64,000 nucleotides of DNA from Criibacterium bergeronii (GTDB lineage Bacteria; Bacillota; Clostridia; Peptostreptococcales; Filifactoraceae): contig NZ_MBEW02000001.1 of the NCBI RefSeq assembly GCF_001693775.2, forward strand, positions 173,187 to 237,186, written 5' to 3'. Within the stretch, counting starts at the first letter, position 1; every line of letters begins with the position of its first letter. Shown here in pieces: positions 34,020-43,189 of the stretch. The notes beneath the pieces were generated by a model that had not been told where the DNA came from, searched no databases, and worked only from the letters and a program-made list of their open reading frames with translations. A program made the position numbers and the translations under genes.

Positions 34020-36470
34020 ATGCGTAAAACAAAAATAATGACATTTTTCGTTCTAATCAGTATATTGTTTGGGAGTTTTTTGGATAGCAACTCCTTTGCT
34101 GAAAGCAGAAATCAAAAAATAAGAGTAGGCTGGTTTGATGCACCTGCATTACACGCAGAGGATGAGGATGGCAGTAAGCAAGGCTACGACTATGATTATT
34201 TAGAGGCTATCAGACAATACACAAATTGGGAATATGAATTTGTAAAGGGTTCATTTTCAGATTGCTATCAGTGGCTTGCAGATGGGAAAATAGATATCGT
34301 GGGTATAGTCAACAAAAACCCTGAAAGAGAAAAGGTCTTTGCTTTTTCAGATATACCTCAAGGCACTGAATATTGTAATTTACTAACTCTAAATAAAAAC
34401 GATAAATATCCATATCAGGACTACAAAAGCTTTGACGGTATGAAAATAGGTATAGAAGATGGTACATTCCAGCTTTCACTACTTGAAAATTTTGCAAAAG
34501 AAAACGGATTTACATTCAAGAAGAAAATATTTCCGGTGATGTCTGATGCAGCAAAAGCTCTTGAAAAAGGTGAAATAGATGCAATGCTGGCAAGCAATAC
34601 GGATGCAGTGTCGGCATATATGTCAAAAAATGGCAATTATAAAAAGATTGCACAATTTTCTCCAACGTCATTTTATTTTGCCGTGACAAAGGGAAATACA
34701 GAGCTATTGAAAGAATTAAACAGAGCAATGATGGACTTGTATGTTTACAATCCGACATTTTCAAATGACTTATATTTCAAATATTATGGAGCGTATTATT
34801 CTGAAGAGCTTACATTTACAGATGCAGAAAAAGAATTTATAAAATCAAACCCTAGAGTATATATAATGTATGATAAAAACTGGCCACCTATAGAATACTA
34901 CGACAAGAGAAATGAGACATTTAAGGGGATAACTCCGTCTACAATTGCATTGATAAACGAAATCTCCGGATTGGATATAGTGCCACTGGATTTTCAAAAC
35001 AGCGTGGAAGTATTAAAAGAATTTCAAGCTGGAAAGACAAAAAATTCAATAACAGTGCTAACCTACGATTATAGCTGGGCAAATAAAAACAAAGTATCTG
35101 TCACACAGCCATTTGCAACTACGACCATAGTCAACGTGACAAAAGACAGGAAAAAAGTTCAAAAAAAGGTATCGCTTGTAAAAGTTGACTACATAACTGA
35201 AATGGTAAAAAAACACTTTCCAAATTTGCAACCGGTATACTATGATAACGTAGCACAGTGTCTACAGGCTGTTATAGATGGCAAAGTCGATTGCACATAC
35301 ATAAACGGCTTTCAATCAGAATACTATATGTCAAAGCCTAGATACAAAGAATTGTATTATCACACAATAGACAGCTTTAATCAGCCACTTTGCATTGGCG
35401 TATCAGAAAATGCAGATAAAGAACTTTTTTCTATACTGAGCAAATCCTTAGCCAGTATATCAAAAGAAAACCTAAACACAATCTTATTTAGAAATTCAAA
35501 TAAAGAAACTGAGCTTACGCTGTATTACCTAATACAGATGCACCCTACAAAAGCAATAATTTGTGCAGGCATAATATTTACAATTTTACTAATCATAGGC
35601 TATAAGTTGACCCAAAAGGAAATAAAAAATAAAAATATGTTACTTTTGCAGTACAACAGGTACAACGAGCTTATGGACATGGTAGGAGATATCTTCTTTG
35701 AATATGAATATTGTAAAGAAAATATACAGTTTAAAAACCTACCGGACTATTTGGACGCCAGTAAATTAGCCAATAAAAATTGCAAACATGAAAAAAATAA
35801 TACTTGCATATTTTACTACCTAAATCAGGGCAAAGATACGCAAGTAGACATGTATGTGCCATGTAGTGATGGCGAAAAACGCTGGTTTGAGCTGGACATA
35901 AAGGTGATAAAGGACGAGGACGGCAAGAACAGATATGCCATAGGTAAGCTGAAAAATATAGACAAGGACAAAAAAGAAAAACATCAGCTAATAGAAAATG
36001 CAACAAAGGATTTGATGACAGGACTATTAAATCAAGCATCGTTTAAGCAGATGACAATGACAGTCATTTCAAAACCCGGAACATTCATAATCATGGATAT
36101 AGATAATTTTAAATATATCAACGACAATTTTGGACACGATGTAGGTGACGAGGTAATAAAACAAGTAGCTCAAATTATCAAAGAGTCATGCAGACAATAC
36201 GATGTGTCAGGAAGAATTGGCGGGGACGAATTTGGACTATTCTTACTAGAGATAACTGACCAAGGACAGATAGAAAAAATTTGCGAAAGAATAAATGCAA
36301 AAGTATCAGCTATAAAGCTTGAGGATAACTTTAAAAAAGTCACTATGAGCATGGGAGCAACTATAACTACAGGAAACCAATCATATGAGGACGTGTTTAG
36401 ATTTGCAGACCAACAGCTCTACAGCGTCAAAAAAAATGGCAAGGCAAGTCATCGCATAGCAAAAATTTAG
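34020..36470 (+). CDS. Diguanylate cyclase with two extracytoplasmic SBP domains
   Basis: Start ATG 34020 (MRKTKIMTFF) follows GGTGG and a promoter; it opens with a signal/anchor helix. The 816-residue protein has two periplasmic-binding-protein (SBP_bac_3) domains (~25-260, IRVGWFDAPAL; ~270-500, PRVYIMYDKNWPPIEY), a TM at ~513-533, a PAS-like segment (~545-645) and a GGDEF domain (~655-816) with an intact GRIGGDEFG active site. RxxD (RQYD) stands five residues before GGDEF, so the inhibitory I-site is present. It is predicted to make c-di-GMP in response to an amino-acid-like ligand. Confidence 0.93.
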   Translation: MRKTKIMTFFVLISILFGSFLDSNSFAESRNQKIRVGWFDAPALHAEDEDGSKQGYDYDYLEAIRQYTNWEYEFVKGSFSDCYQWLADGKIDIVGIVNKNPEREKVFAFSDIPQGTEYCNLLTLNKNDKYPYQDYKSFDGMKIGIEDGTFQLSLLENFAKENGFTFKKKIFPVMSDAAKALEKGEIDAMLASNTDAVSAYMSKNGNYKKIAQFSPTSFYFAVTKGNTELLKELNRAMMDLYVYNPTFSNDLYFKYYGAYYSEELTFTDAEKEFIKSNPRVYIMYDKNWPPIEYYDKRNETFKGITPSTIALINEISGLDIVPLDFQNSVEVLKEFQAGKTKNSITVLTYDYSWANKNKVSVTQPFATTTIVNVTKDRKKVQKKVSLVKVDYITEMVKKHFPNLQPVYYDNVAQCLQAVIDGKVDCTYINGFQSEYYMSKPRYKELYYHTIDSFNQPLCIGVSENADKELFSILSKSLASISKENLNTILFRNSNKETELTLYYLIQMHPTKAIICAGIIFTILLIIGYKLTQKEIKNKNMLLLQYNRYNELMDMVGDIFFEYEYCKENIQFKNLPDYLDASKLANKNCKHEKNNTCIFYYLNQGKDTQVDMYVPCSDGEKRWFELDIKVIKDEDGKNRYAIGKLKNIDKDKKEKHQLIENATKDLMTGLLNQASFKQMTMTVISKPGTFIIMDIDNFKYINDNFGHDVGDEVIKQVAQIIKESCRQYDVSGRIGGDEFGLFLLEITDQGQIEKICERINAKVSAIKLEDNFKKVTMSMGATITTGNQSYEDVFRFADQQLYSVKKNGKASHRIAKI

Positions 36471-36629
36471 TTCAGCAAATAAATTTTTAAAAATTTAATA
36501 AGTTTTTTACTTTACTGAGTTATTGAAATCTCAATTAAAGCTTCTAGTCTTTTTCTTGTATAAGTTAGAGGATTTTAAAACGGATAAAATCTCAAACGTT
36601 TTTAAACATTTATTAACTGATGCCGAAAT

Positions 36630-36750
36630 TTGTTAAAAATTTTGTGTAGCTTGTATTATACAATAGTTCATAGCATGAACCTAAGGTTTTTATAGTTTAT
36701 TGTAACGAATTAATTATATTAAAACCAAAGAGTTCATGCTATTTTTATTT
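36630..36750 (+). ncRNA. Candidate small RNA consisting of one long hairpin
   Basis: In the 430-bp gap after the cyclase gene, TTGTTA (36630-36635) and TATTAT (36654-36659) are 18 bp apart. From ~36670 a hairpin ATAGCATGAAC (36670-36680) with GTTCATGCTAT (36732-36742), plus an inner GGTTTT/AAAACC pairing, is followed by TTTTATTTTT. A promoter placed directly against a terminator-like hairpin suggests a ~80-nt RNA. It might instead be a distal terminator of the cyclase gene. 36471-36629 shows nothing else. Confidence 0.35.
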
Positions 36751-36794
36751 TTGCTAAACCTCAACCTTTTAATCACTTATTGATAGGTTATCCA

Positions 36795-36906
36795 TATTAA
36801 AAATCTCAATGTTTGAAAAAGTGAGGTTGTGTTTGACGTGCGGGATTGCTAACGCTGTAAAGTAGAGAATAAAAGTGCCAAAAGAAAAATACAATATCAC
36901 CTTCAA
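36795..36906. repeat. Dispersed structured repeat, copy B
   Basis: The core is 36812-36906, with ends TTGAAAAAGTGAGGTTGTG and the complementary AATACAATATCACCTTCAA, and internal CGGGATTGCTAACG then AATAAAAGT. It is the most diverged of the three copies (A 27627, C 53874), and the inner stem is weaker. Its right end overlaps the stop codon of the DtxR/MntR-like gene (TGA at 36903-36905 on the minus strand), so the element may have supplied that gene's last codons. Confidence 0.65.
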
Positions 36907-37268
36907 TTAAGTTTTATCATCAAGTGTGTTTTAATCGCATCAAGAGACTTATCGCTAATCACGTGCTCCATTTTACAAGCATCTTTTGTAGCAGTTTGTT
37001 CATCCACACCAATAGACATCAGCATTTGTGCCAGCACTGTGTGTTTTTCAAATATATTTTTAGCCTTATTATCGCCTTTTTCAGACAGCGTAATATATCC
37101 GTTTGCATCGATATTTATAAACTCCTCTTTTTTTAAAATCCCCATAGCTCTACTAACGCTAGCTTTTGAGTACTTCATATACTCTGCTATGTCGACAGAA
37201 CGCACAATTGGATTTTTTCTAGACAGAATTAATATAGTTTCTAAATACATTTCACCTGATTCATTCAT
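36903..37268 (-). CDS. DtxR/MntR-family metal-dependent repressor
   Basis: The start is chosen at ATG 37268 (MNESGEMYLETILIL) with AAAGGTG 9 bases upstream; an in-frame GTG at 37280 overlaps it. The 121-residue protein has the MntR-like winged helix (MYLETIL.., RSVDIAEYMKYSKASVSRAMGILKKE ~24-49) and a C-terminal dimerisation helix with metal-site residues (E/H in IFEKHTVLAQML, ~73-84, and CKMEHVIS, ~98-105). Mn or Fe specificity cannot be decided. No metal transporter is adjacent: the NRAMP-like protein at 17988 lacks the metal motif. The last residues lie in repeat B. Confidence 0.88.
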   Translation of the reverse strand: MNESGEMYLETILILSRKNPIVRSVDIAEYMKYSKASVSRAMGILKKEEFINIDANGYITLSEKGDNKAKNIFEKHTVLAQMLMSIGVDEQTATKDACKMEHVISDKSLDAIKTHLMIKLN

Positions 37269-37359
37269 AAAGCATTTCACCTTTCAAAATAGTAAATTAT
37301 TTCTTAATGTTTTATCACATATAATAACAAAAATCAAATTATAAATTACAATCATAAAT

Positions 37360-37473
37360 ATGATTAAAATTTATATAATAAATAAAGTCAGCGTCATTAG
37401 TGATGTTTCGATATCTAATTCGCATCACTATGACTAAAGTTAGATTACTTTACCCTCACTCAATAAAAAGTTG
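37360..37473 (+). pseudogene. MerR-family regulator remnant, related to the gene at 27979
   Basis: From ATG 37360 the frame reads MIKIYIINKVSVISDVS, then SHHYD followed by TAA and TAG, then ITLP. This aligns codon for codon with [29 protein letters not shown] of the intact regulator at 27979. Nucleotide similarity extends over ~85 bp (from AAAGTCAGC at 37384 to about 37470) and then vanishes. Only the helix-turn-helix segment survives, with at least two stops. It points to a decayed duplicate next to the rpsD promoter. Confidence 0.7.
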
Positions 37474-37482
37474 TAAAAGTCC

Positions 37483-37511
37483 TTTACAATTATGTTAATT
37501 TGTAATATAAT
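37483..37511 (+). promoter_or_regulatory. rpsD promoter
   Basis: TTTACA (37483-37488), a 17-bp spacer and TATAAT (37506-37511) predict a start near 37518, with a ~50-nt leader before the GTG start of rpsD. I do not recognise an S4-binding leader structure. Confidence 0.65.
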
Positions 37512-37569
37512 AGTTCAGCGTGGCTGCTAGTACGTAAAGAAAATACGTTTAATTAAAGGAGGACCTACT

Positions 37570-38148
37570 GTGGCTAGAACCAGAGGACCTAGATTCAAAG
37601 TATCAAGAAGTTTTGGAGTAAATGTTTGTGGTCATCCAAAGGCTCTAAAAAGAGGAGCTAAACCACTTAGAAAAATTTCAGAATACGGCAAACAATTAAG
37701 AGAAAAACAAAAACTTAAAGCTTACTACGGCGTGCTTGAAAAACAATTTGCAAGATACGTTGAAAAAGCTCTAAAAGCTAAAGAAAATCCAGGTGAAAAG
37801 CTAATCCTTAGACTAGAAATGAGATTAGACAACATCGTATACCGTCTTGGTTTTGCAAACTCTATCAGACAAGCAAGACAGATGGTAAATCATGGGCATT
37901 TTCTTGTAAACGGCAATAAAATAGATATCCCATCTTACGAATTACAAGTTGGCGATTCTATCACATTAAGAGAAAAATCTAGAAGCACTCAGTTATTCAA
38001 AGATAACTTTGCTGCAAGCAACATAGTTGCTCCATACCTAGAAAAAAATATCGATGGATACACAGGTAAAGTTGCTACTCTACCTCAAAGAGAAGATATT
38101 CCTATCGAAATCACAGAATCACTTATCGTTGAGTACTACTCAAAATAA
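37570..38148 (+). CDS. rpsD: 30S ribosomal protein S4
   Basis: S4 binds 16S rRNA early in 30S assembly and contributes to decoding fidelity. The start is GTG with AAAGGAGG 9 bases upstream. The 192-residue protein has the N-terminal [18 protein letters not shown] and an S4 RNA-binding domain ([20 protein letters not shown], ~98-117, then [13 protein letters not shown]). The zinc-type four-Cys N-terminus is absent (only one Cys), a zinc-free form. The gene is outside the alpha operon, as is common in Clostridia with a stand-alone S4. Confidence 0.97.
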   Translation: MARTRGPRFKVSRSFGVNVCGHPKALKRGAKPLRKISEYGKQLREKQKLKAYYGVLEKQFARYVEKALKAKENPGEKLILRLEMRLDNIVYRLGFANSIRQARQMVNHGHFLVNGNKIDIPSYELQVGDSITLREKSRSTQLFKDNFAASNIVAPYLEKNIDGYTGKVATLPQREDIPIEITESLIVEYYSK

Positions 38149-38162
38149 GCCAAAACAAAATC

Positions 38163-38208
38163 AAAGACCTGCTTGGGAGATTTTATCTTCTTTGCAGGTC
38201 TTTTTTAT
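38163..38208 (+). terminator. rpsD terminator
   Basis: AGACCTGC (38165-38172) pairs with GCAGGTCT (38194-38201), with TTTTTT following, 15 bp after the stop. Confidence 0.88.
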
Positions 38209-38326
38209 TGGTTCTTTGTCAACTGTTGGGGGATAGAAATTTTATATTTCTGTCCCTCACTTGTTTTTAGGCACTTTTTTATTGTGTCCTTTTTTATTTT
38301 GTTTTTTGAGCTTTTTTGCTAGTTTT

Positions 38327-38383
38327 GGTTCTATAATATCTGTTTTTTTTTGGGGGGGAACCCTCAACAGATATTATAGAACC
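38327..38383. repeat. Long hairpin between rpsD and a convergent GGDEF gene
   Basis: An 18-bp perfect stem GGTTCTATAATATCTGTT (38327-38344) pairs with 38366-38383, enclosing T7-G7-AACCC. The outer arm resembles the terminator arm at 6205-6218 (GGTTCTATACTATC). A short T-tract is lacking on either side, so a plain terminator is not certain; it may be a small palindromic element. Confidence 0.55.
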
Positions 38384-38431
38384 TTATTTATCTTATAAAA
38401 AATTATATGATTTTACTATTTACTACATTAG

Positions 38432-40114
38432 CTAATTATTTCTATGCAAATTACATTCTTTCATCGTTTTTTTATTTGCATACATTAAATTATCAGCCAA
38501 AACTATAACCTTCATCAAATCATCTGATTCGCTACCGGAATAATAGGCATAACCCAAGGCAAAAGACGGCGAGTATTCTCCTCCAATCTTTTTACCGGTT
38601 TTACGCATTTCTTCTATGATTTTATCCATATCAGTTTCCTTAGGAATGTATAAAAAAGCCATGAATTCATCTCCGCCGGTTCTAAAGAGATCAGCGTCTT
38701 TTGGAAAAGAAATTTTTAAAAGTTCTGCAAAATTTTTAATCAATGTGTCGCCTGCCATATGTCCAAAGTTATCGTTCATCTTTTTCAAGTCATTTAAATC
38801 CATAGATAGCACCCAAAAAGCATTATCTCTATTAGTCTCAAGAGTCTCTTCATAAGCAGTTCTACTTCCTAATTTTGTTAGAGGATCAGATAAAGCCATT
38901 TTTTTGTATATATCTTTTTCCACACTTTTTTGTTGGACAGATAAGAAGCTTCTACTGTTGGAAAAAAGTTCTAAGGCTAGGAATATATATAAAAGTAGAG
39001 TTAAATCCCTTGTGCCAATAAAGTACTCTGTAAAAAAAGCACTAAAACTAGCAATAAATGACATACCTATCATAAGTATAGTTGATGGAACTACCTCTTT
39101 CTTTTTCGGATAATCTTCAGATTTTGTAGTGAAATAAATTATCATAACTACGAGAGCTTCCACTATCATAAGTAAAAGCGCACCCTTTAAGTAAAATCTA
39201 AATTCTTTATATCCGAGTATAACCGACCATATCATAATTAATAAATAAAAAATCGTGAAATAGAAGAATACATCTATAATGATATTTTTTCTTGGCGAAA
39301 ATTTTCCACGAACAAATGAAAATAGCAGGATTGGCAACAACATAAGTGTAGTATAATCAATCACATGAAAAATTAACCTACTTCTTGGAAAGAAAAGCTG
39401 AATTGAAAAAATCTGCGGGAGTAAGTAAAATGCTAAAATAAAAGTTATAGAACCTAACCTGAAAAAACTTTTTCTGGTATATTCAATCTTACTCAAAATA
39501 GCAAGCATAAAACTTATTACTGCAATTATAAATAAGATTAAGTCAAAAATAGAAAGTGACATGTCTTTCCCTTTAAACAAAGTCATAGCTATTTTTAACG
39601 GGGAACCGACATACATTTTTTCAAAATTGTAAACATCAATATTTTTATCTTTCAATATCGGAGTAAAATCTATTGTAATATATGAAGTATCTCTATCTTC
39701 TGGCAGGTCAATTAGATTTAAAGACCATCCACCTGCTTTTATGTTGGAAAAATTTGATTCATTAAATTGATAGATAACCCTATCATTATCAAGATTCTTA
39801 TCCATAACAGATACATCAAATTTTAAAAATGTAGTGAATAAAGAAAAACACTTTCTTTCTTCCACCGGCACCTTTGATAAATCTATTATCATTTTAAATT
39901 CATCAGTAGTGTATACATTTCCCGGCAGACGGATTTTCTTTTGAGTTGCATTTTTATATATAACTGTAACTTCATCTATCGCCTCTGCCTTGTCTGTATA
40001 AGGTTCTAAGGACGGAATTTTTTGCGGGGAATTATACACCATAGCACTTAGTATTAAAATACTAAAGGCTAGAAATAAAAGCACTGGATTTTTTAAATTT
40101 AGTTTCTTTATCAT
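38432..40114 (-). CDS. Membrane-bound diguanylate cyclase with 7TM-type sensor
   Basis: The 560-residue protein starts with a TM (~10-28), an extracytoplasmic domain (~30-185) resembling 7TMR-DISM extracellular regions, then about seven hydrophobic segments (~190-385), a short coiled coil and a C-terminal GGDEF domain (~400-555). The active site FRTGGDEF is intact and LSDPLTKLGSR marks the domain start. The residues at the I-site position (PKDA) lack the RxxD, so product feedback inhibition is probably missing, in contrast to the cyclase at 34020. It seems monocistronic. The ligand is unknown. Confidence 0.9.
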   Translation of the reverse strand: MIKKLNLKNPVLLFLAFSILILSAMVYNSPQKIPSLEPYTDKAEAIDEVTVIYKNATQKKIRLPGNVYTTDEFKMIIDLSKVPVEERKCFSLFTTFLKFDVSVMDKNLDNDRVIYQFNESNFSNIKAGGWSLNLIDLPEDRDTSYITIDFTPILKDKNIDVYNFEKMYVGSPLKIAMTLFKGKDMSLSIFDLILFIIAVISFMLAILSKIEYTRKSFFRLGSITFILAFYLLPQIFSIQLFFPRSRLIFHVIDYTTLMLLPILLFSFVRGKFSPRKNIIIDVFFYFTIFYLLIMIWSVILGYKEFRFYLKGALLLMIVEALVVMIIYFTTKSEDYPKKKEVVPSTILMIGMSFIASFSAFFTEYFIGTRDLTLLLYIFLALELFSNSRSFLSVQQKSVEKDIYKKMALSDPLTKLGSRTAYEETLETNRDNAFWVLSMDLNDLKKMNDNFGHMAGDTLIKNFAELLKISFPKDADLFRTGGDEFMAFLYIPKETDMDKIIEEMRKTGKKIGGEYSPSFALGYAYYSGSESDDLMKVIVLADNLMYANKKTMKECNLHRNN

Positions 40115-40476
40115 CTTAATTTCCTAAACTTTTATAATTAATTATAAACCAAAACTTCAAAGATGATAATCAATTAATAGTCTACAATAAAGCGAAACAA
40201 TCCGGATTTGTTTATAGAAATAAATTAAAACTTCTGAACTGTCTCATAAGTTTGATTACAGCTTTCTTAATGAACAACCGATAGTGAAATGCTTTCTCAT
40301 GTCATCATGGGTGACAATGTGCCAAATTCAAGTTCTACATATATAAGCTATGTAAAGATATTTTATTATCAAGTAGATTATTTTGTCAAGTGCAAAAATT
40401 ATCTATTTATATAAGCCATTTGTTTGGAAAATTATGCCTGGAAAGTTTAGTTATTTAATTTTCATTTATTATAAAT
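40115..40476. other. Gene-free stretch with a possible minus-strand coding relic
   Basis: The gap between the GGDEF gene start and the small membrane-protein gene is AT-rich. On the minus strand 40258-40345 reads IYVELEFGTLSPMMT then, after a frame change, THDDMRKHFTIG, which looks like eroded coding sequence but matches nothing I can name. No promoter or terminator is obvious. Confidence 0.25.
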
Positions 40477-40668
40477 TTAATACCATTTTGAAACTGGATT
40501 TGTTCCAAATACAACAACAAAATATAACAAAAAATAAGCAGTATAAACAAATCCTCTTATTATTTCAATTTCTTCTTTTAGCTCTTCATACTTTTTGTTG
40601 TAATACTTTTGACGTAAAGAAAATAAAAGCTCAAAAAATAGCGTCAAAAATAAAACAACAATTTCCAT
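40477..40668 (-). CDS. Small two-helix membrane protein
   Basis: The start is set at ATG 40668 (MEIVVLFLTLFF) with AAGGG about 8 bases upstream. The 63-residue product has an N-terminal hydrophobic helix (~3-17), a charged Tyr/Lys/Glu-rich middle (RQKYYNKKYEELKEE, ~19-33) and a second hydrophobic helix (~40-55). It follows the ClC gene on the same strand (41 bp apart). I do not recognise a family; the SD and amphipathic layout support a real gene. Confidence 0.5.
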   Translation of the reverse strand: MEIVVLFLTLFFELLFSLRQKYYNKKYEELKEEIEIIRGFVYTAYFLLYFVVVFGTNPVSKWY

Positions 40669-40709
40669 AATATTTCCCTTCAAATAAATATTACAACATT
40701 GTTTATATC

Positions 40710-42254
40710 CTAATCTTTATTTACAAACTCTGCAACATCCTTCAAATTTTTGTTATCTGTTAAAATTGTAAGATTATCCCCAGCTTTTATCACTGTCTCA
40801 CCATTTGGCACGATTTCTCCGTGCAATCTTTTTATAGAAACTATTAGTGCATTCCAAGGCAATTTTATCTCCTTTAAAGTTTTATCCACCATAAAAGAGT
40901 TGTAGCTGACTATTGAGTGATAAATCACCTTTTCATCATCGTAGTCACCGGATACAAGTTCATTATTTTCAAGCATTCTTTCTAGTAGTGACTCATATAT
41001 AGGTTTACATCTTAATATTTCTGCCACTAAATATGCAACTATTGCCACAACAGCTAGACTTAAAACGTGCTCAAATGAACCTGTCATCTCAACAACCAGC
41101 ATAATAGCCAGTATCGGAGAACGCACCACACTAGCCAGCATACCCGACATGGCTAATACAATAAAGTTTACAAAATAATCCTGAGAAATAAGAAAATTAA
41201 ACTCAGTTGCTAAATTATAATAAACTCCACCAGTCACAGCTCCTATAACAAGAGTTGGTAAAAATATCCCACCTTGAGCCGTAGAGCCATAGCTAATCGA
41301 TGTAAATAAAGTATTTAAAAGCAAAATCATCACCAAGGTAGTCACTGACACCCTATTTTCTACCAAACGCTCTATAACGCTATGACCTCCACCTAATACA
41401 TAAGGGAAAGTAAAGCCAAATAAAATCGCAAACATAAACGGAATAATCGGCTTAAATTCATTTTTAATCTTCAGCCTTTTATATAAAGTTTGTATAAAAA
41501 GTAGAGTTCTATTAAAAAATACTCCAACTACTCCCACAAATATACCAAGAGCCACGATATGACCATAATCATATAACGACAGTGAATTCTCCACAGAAAA
41601 CGAAAATGATGGTCTCATGCCAAAAATATTTTTACTGATAAAATCCGCTATTACACTGGCGATTATTGCAGGCACTACTACTAACGGTGAAAAGTTTTTA
41701 TATACCTCTTCTAAAATAAATATTGTTCCTGAGATTGGTGCAGAAAAAGCCGCTGATAAACCGGCAGACGCTCCAGCACTGATTAGATATCTTTGTTCAT
41801 TGATATCCCTTCTTAAAAATTTCGCTACCAGCTTACCCATTGCCCCACCAAGCTGTATTGACGGACCTTCTCTACCTAGAGATAAGCCACCAGCCGCAGC
41901 CAATGAACCACCTACAAATTTTGCTACGATAGTCTTTTTCTCATCCATATTGAAAACGCCCATCAGTTCGCCCTCAATTTGAGGTATACCGCTGCCACTA
42001 CTTAACGGAGCATATTTTACTAACCTACCTATAATTATTCCAAATGAGCCCAACCCTAAAATTATAGATAATAAATATCCTAACGTTAATGGCTGAGAAT
42101 ACATATACAGGCAAGTTTTTTCCATTAAAGTCAAAAACCATCTATAAGCTACTGCAACCGTACCTGCTCCAATCCCTACTATTATCCCATCAAATACCAA
42201 CGTCTTTTTGATATTTTTGTTGTTATATAAAATTTGTTCCGTATCCTGCCTCAT
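40710..42254 (-). CDS. ClC-family chloride channel/antiporter with TrkA-C domain
   Basis: Start ATG 42254 (MRQDTEQIL) follows GGAG. The 514-residue protein contains the anion-selectivity motifs of ClC proteins: SSGSGIPQIEG (~87-97), GREGPSIQLGG (~123-133, with the gating Glu) and GGIFLPTLVIGA (~327-338). A C-terminal TrkA-C-like regulatory domain (~435-510, DKTLKEIKLPWNALIVSI) is typical of Firmicute ClC proteins. It probably moves chloride or fluoride; the fluoride-specific GREGT signature is not seen, which favours chloride/proton exchange. Confidence 0.93.
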   Translation of the reverse strand: MRQDTEQILYNNKNIKKTLVFDGIIVGIGAGTVAVAYRWFLTLMEKTCLYMYSQPLTLGYLLSIILGLGSFGIIIGRLVKYAPLSSGSGIPQIEGELMGVFNMDEKKTIVAKFVGGSLAAAGGLSLGREGPSIQLGGAMGKLVAKFLRRDINEQRYLISAGASAGLSAAFSAPISGTIFILEEVYKNFSPLVVVPAIIASVIADFISKNIFGMRPSFSFSVENSLSLYDYGHIVALGIFVGVVGVFFNRTLLFIQTLYKRLKIKNEFKPIIPFMFAILFGFTFPYVLGGGHSVIERLVENRVSVTTLVMILLLNTLFTSISYGSTAQGGIFLPTLVIGAVTGGVYYNLATEFNFLISQDYFVNFIVLAMSGMLASVVRSPILAIMLVVEMTGSFEHVLSLAVVAIVAYLVAEILRCKPIYESLLERMLENNELVSGDYDDEKVIYHSIVSYNSFMVDKTLKEIKLPWNALIVSIKRLHGEIVPNGETVIKAGDNLTILTDNKNLKDVAEFVNKD

Positions 42255-42596
42255 TTTAACTCCAATATACAAATTTAAATATAATTTTTAAAACCTATAA
42301 TAGTCTATGTATAAAGAATACCATATTTTGACAAAAAAATAAAATCATAGTGTAGCTTTATCTAAGTCTTAAATATTTTAAAAAATTTCTTGCATAGTGC
42401 CATTTCAAACAAATTTCAATAGACCCTTTAAATTAACCCTATAAACATTTTTTTAATAATATTTTTAAAATATATATGTTTTTTTCTAAATTAGTAAAAT
42501 ATATGATATAATGTATACGTTATCAAATAACTAAATACAGCCTTAATAAACAAGCTGTTTTGTTAAAATATACATTTTACAGGAGGAATTTTAAAA
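42255..42596. other. Divergent intergenic region clc/ridA
   Basis: This is an AT-rich 340-bp gap between divergently transcribed genes. A TATAAT box occurs at about 42507-42512 in the ridA direction, with no clear -35. GGAGGAATT precedes the ridA start. I see no RNA or repeat. Confidence 0.4.
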
Positions 42597-42971
42597 ATGA
42601 AAAAAATAATTTCTACACCAAATGCACCCGCAGCTATCGGACCTTATTCTCAAGCTACCGCTACAGACAGCCTAATCTTCACATCAGGACAGCTACCTAT
42701 CGACCCAAAAACCGGCGAGCTTGTAACTGAAATCAAAGCAGCTACAAAACAATCCCTTGAAAACTGCAAAGCAATCCTTGAACAAGAAGGCTCATCATTA
42801 GACAATGCACTTAAAGTAACAGTTTACATGAGAGATATCAATGATTTTGCAGCAATGAACGAAGTATATGGAGAATATTTCAAACAAAATTCTCCTGCAC
42901 GCTCCGCCTTCCAAGTAGCCGCTCTACCTAAAAACGGTATAGTAGAAATAGAAGTAATCGCTACAAAATAG
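42597..42971 (+). CDS. ridA: RidA/YjgF-family enamine/imine deaminase
   Basis: RidA hydrolyses reactive 2-aminoacrylate-type intermediates released by PLP enzymes. The 124-residue protein shows the family pattern: PNAPAAIGPYSQAT (~8-21), FTSGQLPIDPKTGEL (~29-43), LKVTVYMRDINDFAAMNEVYGEYF (~65-88) and PARSAFQVAALPKNGIVEIEVIA (~92-114), with the catalytic Arg in PARS. ATG with AGGAGG. It stands alone and is followed by a terminator. Confidence 0.96.
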   Translation: MKKIISTPNAPAAIGPYSQATATDSLIFTSGQLPIDPKTGELVTEIKAATKQSLENCKAILEQEGSSLDNALKVTVYMRDINDFAAMNEVYGEYFKQNSPARSAFQVAALPKNGIVEIEVIATK

Positions 42972-42998
42972 CTTTAAAAAATAAAACTTATAATTTCA

Positions 42999-43036
42999 AA
43001 ACGCATTATATAGTTTACATATAATGCGTTTTTTTT
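42999..43036 (+). terminator. ridA terminator
   Basis: AAACGCATTATAT (42999-43011) pairs with ATATAATGCGTTT (43019-43031) and is followed by TTTTT. Confidence 0.88.
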
Positions 43037-43189
43037 ATAATTATTTTTAAAATAATTCATATGTTTATGAACTTTATCCGATTAATCTTCGTATTTTATG
43101 TAATAATCCACATATTTTGGTATAATGTTTAAGCAATCAAAAAGAAATTTTATAAATTAATATGTGATTTAACAATTAAAGGAGAACAA

